Of a stretch of DNA of 64,000 nucleotides, positions 57,712 through 64,000 are shown piece by piece. The notes under the pieces are model-generated. The model saw nothing but the letters and a program-made list of their open reading frames with translations, was not told where the DNA came from and did no database searches. Source of the stretch: Apostichopus japonicus (Eukaryota; Echinodermata; Holothuroidea; Aspidochirotida; Stichopodidae); the NCBI RefSeq assembly GCF_037975245.1, contig NC_092571.1, positions 3,615,001-3,679,000 of the forward strand, written 5' to 3'. How positions within the stretch are numbered: the stretch's first letter is position 1; each line of letters opens with the position of its first letter. Both the position numbers and the translations under genes were made by a program.

Positions 57712-60361
57712 CTAAAACAGACAATAAAACAGTATCATAATCAATTTGATCCATGAATAGAGTTCGAAGTATTTCTCTATTCATTTAAGAAGTAATATTT
57801 AGGTTGATAAAAATTGTTATAGTGAATATGAATGTGACGAAATGTAGAAAGTGTAAATCCTGACATATAGTAATTCAAAAGCGAATCTTAGCCATAATGT
57901 AGGCCTATATGTTTGAACACGAATGTTCAACGTGTTTCTCTTCGTTATAAACTTCTGTAAAGTAGATGGGTCGATATTGGAAGGGTTAATGGTGGGCTGG
58001 ATAGTGTACTCCCATCGTATCCGTCATTAACCATCCCGACTTCTTGATTTTAAATCACTGAGAATCACATATTACTTTGAGTTTCGTAGATCAGTGCACT
58101 CTCAGTCCAACTCAAGAGTCCTACTCCGGACTATCAGCTCTAAATGATCAATACTGCTATTTCACTCCAGAACCATAACATAGGATCACATATAATAGCT
58201 GAGGTGTTCAGTTTCACTGAGTATAGGCGTGGTCAAGGCATGATAACCCTTTTAGCTTGAATAGTTAATAGAGTCCTGGTGAATTTCGTCTACATTTATC
58301 TCTATTCCCTTCAATACTATTTTTTGAGGTACATGTATTGTACCAGGCTACGATATTGTTATGAATTACAGTGTTTTACGTGTTTCATGTAGCCTACAGG
58401 AAAATACTTGAATAAATACTTTACTATTCATATCCATTAATCAATTCAACATTGCCATCAATTTCATTTTCATTGCTCAAATATTTAATAATCTGAGATT
58501 TACGGTATTTTTTTTTATACAAAACTGCACAATATTTATGTAAAATTACTAATCAAAGCCTTCAGTTTCGATTTAAGGAACAACTCGCTCCTCCATCTTC
58601 ATAGATGGTAGTGGTAGTTCAGTCCTGCACTAAATGCAATCTTGCAGGGAAATTGACAGAACTGTTTGCACAGGGTAAGTACCCAAGATGGTTACTCTTT
58701 CTTAGTATAGTCTTTGGCGATCTCTTTACCCTTTCTATGGCGCGATCGCACGTAACTGGAGCAAATATTCTGTAAACGTATATGGTAGGCCGCATGGGAA
58801 ATAATTGCTGAGTTATGTCCGACATAATTGCTGAATTATGTCCGACATAAATCCGATTTATGTACCACGTAAATACGAATTATGTCGGACATAAATCGAC
58901 CAATCATGTGAGCGCATCTCGATGATTATTTATGTGGTACATTAATCGTATTTATGTACCGCATAAATCCGAATTATGTACCGCATAAATCGTATATGTA
59001 CACATAAATCTGGTTTCAGGAGTCTTCGAAGCTCGCATAGCGTTATGCTCTTCGAAGATTAACAAACCGGTTCAAAGCATTGCGAACAAACATCGGATTA
59101 TGCGGATTGGGAGTCAACATTTGTCAATAACCTATATCGTTCGCTGCTCGACGAAAATCACGCAGATGTTTTACTTTGTCTATCATGCGTGCCATTGCGT
59201 TGTACTTTGCTTTATACAGCAGAAATAACTGCGCTGCTTTCACGCCACAGCAAGATGGATTACATTAGCTCAGAGCATGATAACAGCTTCAAAATTCGCT
59301 AATGTGATTGGTCTATTTGATGCCGGTATTAATTATATTTAATGCCGGTATTAATTATATTTAATGCCGGTATTAATTATATATAATGCCGGTATTAATT
59401 ATATGTAATGCCGGTATTAATTCTATTTAATGCCAGTATTAATTATATTGAATACCATCATATGTAGCTACATGGTGATTGGCTGTGAATTATTGCCGGT
59501 ATTAAATAGAATTATTACCGGTAATATTTTTAGTTCATACGGACATTAAATCAGCAATTATTTCCCATATGGCCTACCATAAACGTAACATTTATTTGCC
59601 TTAGCAATAAATTACAGATTGGAGCGGAAAGTTATAACACTGCAGTCTGACAGGTTAAGTAATGAATAAGAATAATATAAATGGAATGAAAAGAAACGAG
59701 GCCGCTTGTTTTGGGGAAGAGTTTTGTCGCGATGTTTGACATTGCAGCGGACTATCCTTTATTGAAACTACCTATTGAACAGTGGCGTGTACAAGGGATT
59801 GCGGGTGGGGGGGGGGTCACTTAATGATACAAGGGTTAATTCTTCTCTTTCTTCATGTTATGTATAAACCACTACAATAATGTGTTTTTGAAGTTTTCAT
59901 CATCGGTATTATGCTTGGATTAGTTCCGAGTTCAAGTCACTCCAAGATCAATGTATGTCGTCCAGGAACAGAGTTTGTTGACAATTGACAATTCATAATC
60001 ATGGACGTTAATTAATGAATCTAAGAGACTGACTTTGGCCAGCCTGCGGCCTTGATAAGCCAATGAGGCTTCTTCGCGAGTTCCTGCTTGCAGGAGGATC
60101 TAAAATTACCTTCCTACATACATACATACATACACCCATACACACGTACTTACACTCATACACTCACACATACATAAATATCAAGTAACTAATTACCTCG
60201 AAAGATTCCCGGATCGCCTCCTTCGATGCAATACTCCAGCTGTGGACCGTTGTCGGACATGAACACGATAAGTGTGTTGTGTTCGATTCCTTGGGCGCGA
60301 ACTTCATCAACGATACTCTGTACTTCCCAGCTGAGTTCATTTATACCATCCCCATAAGCAC
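57129..60361 (-). CDS. Arylsulfatase, C-terminal two exons (partial, frameshifted)
   Basis: Exon 60361-60197 (phase 1 in and out) encodes AYGDGINELSWEVQSIVDEV and NTLIVFMSDNGPQLEY, the conserved DNG region of sulfatases. The last exon, 57711-57129, encodes GGKTNSFEGGYRVPLISYWP, DLLPTFIDLAGG, SSRDFIMFYN and FAVRFGNYKVHF. The join reads FRGGKTNSFEGG, as in arylsulfatase A. The enzyme family removes sulfate esters from glycans or lipids in lysosomes or outside the cell. The N-terminal exons with the CxPxR formylglycine site are not found in this window. A one-base slip in an A6 run (57334-57339) takes the frame to an early stop at about 57314; the following frame continues with NISLECVVYHDPPLIFELL to a stop at 57129. 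This is either a sequence error or a broken gene. Confidence 0.8.
58781..59581. mobile_element. Foldback element, copy 2 (801 bp)
   Basis: Starts TATGGTAGGCCGCATGGGAA and ends, inverted, TATGGTAGGCCATATGGGAA, with about 30 bp of terminal inverted repeat (to AATAATTGCTGA). It is flanked by a perfect 6-bp duplication AACGTA (58775-58780, 59582-59587). The interior has palindromic units ATTATGTCCGACATAA (58810-58990) and a 23-bp tandem ATGCCGGTATTAATTATATT (59318-59460). No frame is present. It lies in the sulfatase intron. Confidence 0.85.
59318..59460 (+). repeat. 23-bp tandem repeat ATGCCGGTATTAATTATATT
   Basis: Six near-perfect units inside the foldback element; ATTGCCGGTATTAAAT at 59493 is a further diverged copy. 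Confidence 0.93.
59925..60115 (+). mobile_element. tRNA-derived SINE, 5'-truncated copy
   Basis: Starts within the B box (GAGTTCAAGTCACTCC), then ATGTCGTCCAG, AAGAGACTGACTTTGGCCAG, CTTGATAAGCCAATGAGG, and ends CTTGCAGGAGGATCTAAAAT. It matches 7207-7405. An ATAC-rich microsatellite (CATACATACATACATAC) follows the tail. Confidence 0.75.
60197..60361 (-). CDS. Arylsulfatase exon with the SDNGP motif
   Basis: Acceptor TTCTATTTAAG, donor CGAG|GTAATT, 165 nt, phase 1 to 1. It encodes YGDGINELSWEV, NTLIVFMSDNGP and EGGDPGIFR. Confidence 0.85.
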
Positions 60362-61190
60362 CTTAAATAGAAGTAAACACAATAGAAAAAACTCCAAGTA
60401 CTCTCAATCCATTGTGATAAGAAAATCAATCAAGTCCTAACATTTATCCTCTCTGTCCCTTTCCTCTTCTCTCTGTTAATGCTACCATTACTCAGGCAAT
60501 TATTTCCAAACTACGCCCCCAGTCCTGCTGTCCTGACTTCAACAACTATTTCTAGGGATTAGTTTGCTAAGTTTCAATGTATATCGAGTTTTAATAGTAC
60601 GAAACATAGCATTATCTAACTAAACGGCTATATTTTATAGGGGAATAACACGTACAGTGTTGCCATCAATACCTAAAACTAGATTCACAAGTGAACAACC
60701 TGCTAAAACAAACTATCACAAACAACTGAGACAACTGTGGCTGGACTGAAAGTAGAACGATGTGACCCCTGTGACTCCATACCCAACCTACAGGCTTTCA
60801 ATCTTAGAGTAGAAAGGACACTGAATTATTAATAGGTGTAATTTACAAATCTACTAAAGGGCATGACAACAGCCAAATGTGTTTCACCGTTGTATGAAAC
60901 ACAAGCAACTGATCTGGCCAATAAACACGTAACATGTTGGAATATGATATAAGACAGCCAAAACTTGTTCAACAGACTTATGCAAGCTTGTTCTCAAAAC
61001 AAATCCACCGGCGAACAATCTTTGTCAACAATAATATATATCTTATGATTTGTTTGATATATAGAAGTATACATTTTATTTTTATGTTATTACATAAATA
61101 TTTAATGATGTTACTTTTTATTTTATATAAATATTTTATGTTTTTGTTTATCCCTGTGCCGAGGTTTCTATGCTTGGCGTTCCATGGGGT
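60362..61190. other. Intron or upstream of the sulfatase exon, no exon seen
   Basis: The previous sulfatase exon should lie upstream on the minus strand. I scanned for the CxPxR and HVP motifs and saw none here. Confidence 0.4.
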
Positions 61191-61194
61191 ATGC

Positions 61195-61695
61195 CCTGGT
61201 AGAAATTCCAGTAGAACCCAGTTAAAAAATCAACTAGGTTCTACTAGGGCCTACTATGTCTAACTGGTTTTTAACTGTATTTAACTGGGTCTTACTGGGT
61301 TCCAACTGGGCTATGCTGAACATGAGCTAGGTTCAACTGGGTTTACACAATGTTCAACTGGGTTTGTTCAGACCCAACTGAGTTTGAACTATGTTTGAAC
61401 TGATCCAGTTGGGCTTCAACTATGTTTCACTGGTTTTTGCACTAGCCCAACTGGGTTTGAACTATGTTGACTGGTGAACTTGCCCTGTTGGGATTGAACT
61501 GGGTTTCAACTGGTTTTGCACTGGCCCAACTGGGTTTGGATTATTGGCTGGTGAACTGACCCAGCTGGGGTTTAAACTGGGTTTCACTGGTTTGCACAAG
61601 CCCAACTGTGTTTGAACTATGTTTACTGGTGAGCTTGCCCAGTTGGGGTTGAACTAGGTTTCCCACTGGCCCAACTGGGTTTGGACTATGTTGAC
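61195..61695 (+). repeat. Degenerate array AACTGGGTTTGAACTATGTT
   Basis: About 15 units of roughly 20-35 bp. The complementary array (AAACATAGTTGAACCCAGT) is at 63750-64000, so the two face each other across about 2 kb. Confidence 0.9.
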
Positions 61696-63109
61696 TGCTT
61701 TTATTTTAGGCGTAATTATCAAGAATATTATAATGTAAGTTCGTAAGCAGTAACCGTATCGTGATAAATTGAAAATGCTAAATTAGCCAACTTATGAGGG
61801 GTGTACAATAAATCTTTGTCATATTTATCACAGTTATGATTAAACGATTACGTTTTTGTACCGCAATGATTAAAAATACGAAATATTTACCATATAATAA
61901 ATTTGAAAAAAATATGTTATACTTTGTTCGTCGATTTGAACAATTGGTAGGCAAAATGCCTTCCTAGTGCAAAATAGTATGATCCGACTAAATTTGAACT
62001 TTGACATTTGTCCCTTGCGTTAGCGCTAAATTTATAAATTCCGAATCCGCAAACCACATACGCCAACAGAAGCTTCGCAGAATAATCGCATTTGTAACCG
62101 ATTTTGCCAACAATTTTAAATTATTACCGCGGCTAAGTTCCCTCTTTTGTGATCTTGCAGTATCTTTATATTATTGACACATACTTGTAACATTATAGTT
62201 GATTGTAAACGTGCTCTTTATCATAAATATTTGAATTGAACAGAAACTTTATATATATCGACCTAGGACTATAGTATAGGCTAGGCCTAACAAACCGGTT
62301 CCCTACTAGGTATACCACATGGTACAATTGCTAACGTTAGACATATCCTAACGTTATAGTTGCCTAGCTTATAGGGGCCTTACCTAGTTGTACTCAAGTT
62401 AACACCTATATTTAGCCGCATGATTTTAGGAAAGTTATCGTCAACTAGCAAACATTATAGCAATTTTCAAAATTTACGCAATTGCCTTGATTGTTGCTTC
62501 AAACATGAAGTGTCCTATTGCTGGCATAATAACATACTTTGCAAAAGTCATTAGCCTAGTGAAGTTCAAAGCATACACGTATATGCTACAAATGTGAGGA
62601 TGCCCTACACTGAACATTATGAAGATATGATTAAACTATCAATCTAATTTAAAGTGAGGCTTCATTTGTACAGTGTAAGATGGTCAGCTCTTACATAAAG
62701 TTTTGTTTTGTACCATAGTTTTACTTATTTATTAGTGCAGTGCTCACTGTACAGAGGGCTATACATTTGTACAGTATATTTGTATGTTGTCTTGTGGCAG
62801 CATAAGGGTTGATTTAATAACAAAGTTCTGTCTCTCTTCTGGGTTGCTAGGCAACTATCTTGTTCTTCCTGGAAATTAGCCCTCACAGGAAATGGGGTCT
62901 GTGTGTTTATATTTTAGGAACAAAGGAGTTAAGTGAGGGTAAAGGGATTTGGCAGTTGGCTATGAGAATCTGAGCAAGGCAGTTGTAAAAGAAGAGAAAT
63001 ATAGTTTAATGGCTGGATAGTTTCTTTTAAACCTTAATTTACATAGTTCAGTTTACTGTAGTCCTAATTATTTTATGGAAGTTGTGATATTCAACTGACA
63101 GTCTGGGAC

Positions 63110-63275
63110 ACTATTTATTATAAAGGATACTATTTACTATAAAGGATATTATTTTACAATAAAGGATATTCCAGGACACCATCACTTATAAAGGACATTA
63201 TTTTACTACAAAGGATATTGACATTATTTTACTGAAAGGATACCCTGGAACACATATAAATTAAAGGATACTTTT
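63110..63275 (+). repeat. Tandem repeat TATAAAGGATATTATTTTAC
   Basis: Six or seven imperfect units of about 20-30 bp. Confidence 0.8.
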
Positions 63276-63749
63276 TTTGATGGGATCGGACATTCATAAT
63301 ACCATTTATTGGGTTCAACTATACTGATGTCGTAGAATATCTGATGTCGTGGAAGATCTGAGGTCGTAGAATACTTCAATGTCACCAGCAGGCCAACTCA
63401 CCAGAACAGACTTTTAAATTAAATGTATTTCTTTACATTTTGGGTGCACACCTCATGACTGTAAGTTGTTTCATTTAATTCTTTGACGGGGCCCAGATCA
63501 GCTGTAAACTGTTTGTTATTCATAATTATTATTTCTTTTGATCCAATCCAGTTGATTTCTCCATTTTTTATGTGTCTTGTTCTGTGTTAGGTCATCACAC
63601 CAAACCCAGAGTTCTCTGATCAAGAACAAACATTTATTTTCAGTGGCTAACACCCTCACATACAGTATAGATGTACTGTTAAAAAATGAAAAAAAAAGTT
63701 AAAAAATCTACTGTTAAAAAACTTCTTATAGTGTGGTGTTACTGTTATA

Positions 63750-64000
63750 TAAGTGTAGATAACACCAGTTGAGAAACCCAGTTCAAACTACTTAAAAATA
63801 TAAGCAGTAAAACATAGTTCACCCAGTTTAACCTAGCAAAATATAGTTGACCCAGTTGAACCCAGTAAAACATAGTGGACCCAGTAAAACATAGTTGAAC
63901 CCAGTAAAATATAGTTGACCCAGTAAAACATAGTTGAACCAGTTGGACCCAGTAAAACATAGTTGAACCCAGTAAAACATAGTTGGACCCAGTAAGCATA
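63750..64000 (-). repeat. Degenerate array, inverted partner of 61195-61695
   Basis: Units read AACCCAGTAAAACATAGTTG on the plus strand, about 20-26 bp apart, running off the window. The minus-strand frame at 63745-63999 comes from the repeat. Confidence 0.9.

Larger units (their letters stand above)
61195..64000. mobile_element. Third foldback-like element, cut by the window end
   Basis: Inverted minisatellite arrays (61195-61695 and 63750-64000) bracket about 2 kb that holds no recognised gene and a ~27-bp tandem of AAAGGATATTATTTTAC (63110-63275). The right terminus lies beyond the window, so TIR and target duplication cannot be seen. Confidence 0.5.

Noticed and set aside
63745-63999. 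Minus-strand frame rich in FTGSTMFYWVQL
   Set aside because: Product of the AACCCAGTAAAACATAGTTG array.

Overview
The window looks like nuclear DNA from a marine invertebrate deuterostome, most likely an echinoderm and possibly a sea cucumber. The reasons are small exons with GT/AG junctions and mostly phase-1 introns, a short-chain collagen C4-like gene, an Ig-transmembrane receptor with a degenerate tyrosine-kinase domain, a lysosomal-type sulfatase, and a very high load of non-LTR elements, hAT-like MITEs and minisatellites. The species is inferred from gene-family flavour and was not tested. No bacterial operons, rRNA genes or CRISPR arrays were seen.

Layout. 1-7.4 kb is repeat-on-repeat: short repeats whose head resembles the 5' end of U2 snRNA, hAT-like MITEs with perfect 8-bp target duplications, a second transposon nested in one of them, and a tRNA-headed SINE. 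8.1-9.3 kb holds a broken copy of a short-chain collagen C4-like gene. 11.0-12.2 kb is a foldback element full of palindromic repeats. 13.2-14.5 kb is a duplicated and interrupted upstream block. 14.555-25.377 kb is a complete six-exon short-chain collagen C4-like gene (+), 318 codons plus stop, with two antisense LINE fragments in intron 1 and a minisatellite in intron 5.

From 30.7 to 44.4 kb a minus-strand gene encodes a signal peptide, Ig domain(s), a transmembrane helix and a pseudokinase-like tyrosine-kinase domain (degenerate glycine loop, HPE for HRD, DFW for DFG). One intron carries a 4.1-kb element with ~190-bp inverted ends and its own decayed Cys-rich gene. 39.7-40.7 kb is a 49-bp minisatellite. 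45.5-46.4 kb is a broken family B DNA polymerase of the Polinton/Maverick kind. 47.6-50.3 kb is a 63-bp minisatellite open on both strands and bracketed by inverted short arrays.

The right part has a ~0.9-kb dispersed repeat (inverted partner at 26 kb), a 92-bp tandem repeat, an orphan LDL-receptor class A exon, and two minus-strand exons of an arylsulfatase with a one-base frameshift. The sulfatase intron contains a second foldback element. That element shares the TATGGYARGCC terminus and 6-bp target duplication of the 11-kb element. The window ends inside a third element with inverted arrays at both ends. Host genes here are sparse and unrelated; most of the structure comes from transposons and tandem repeats inside introns.
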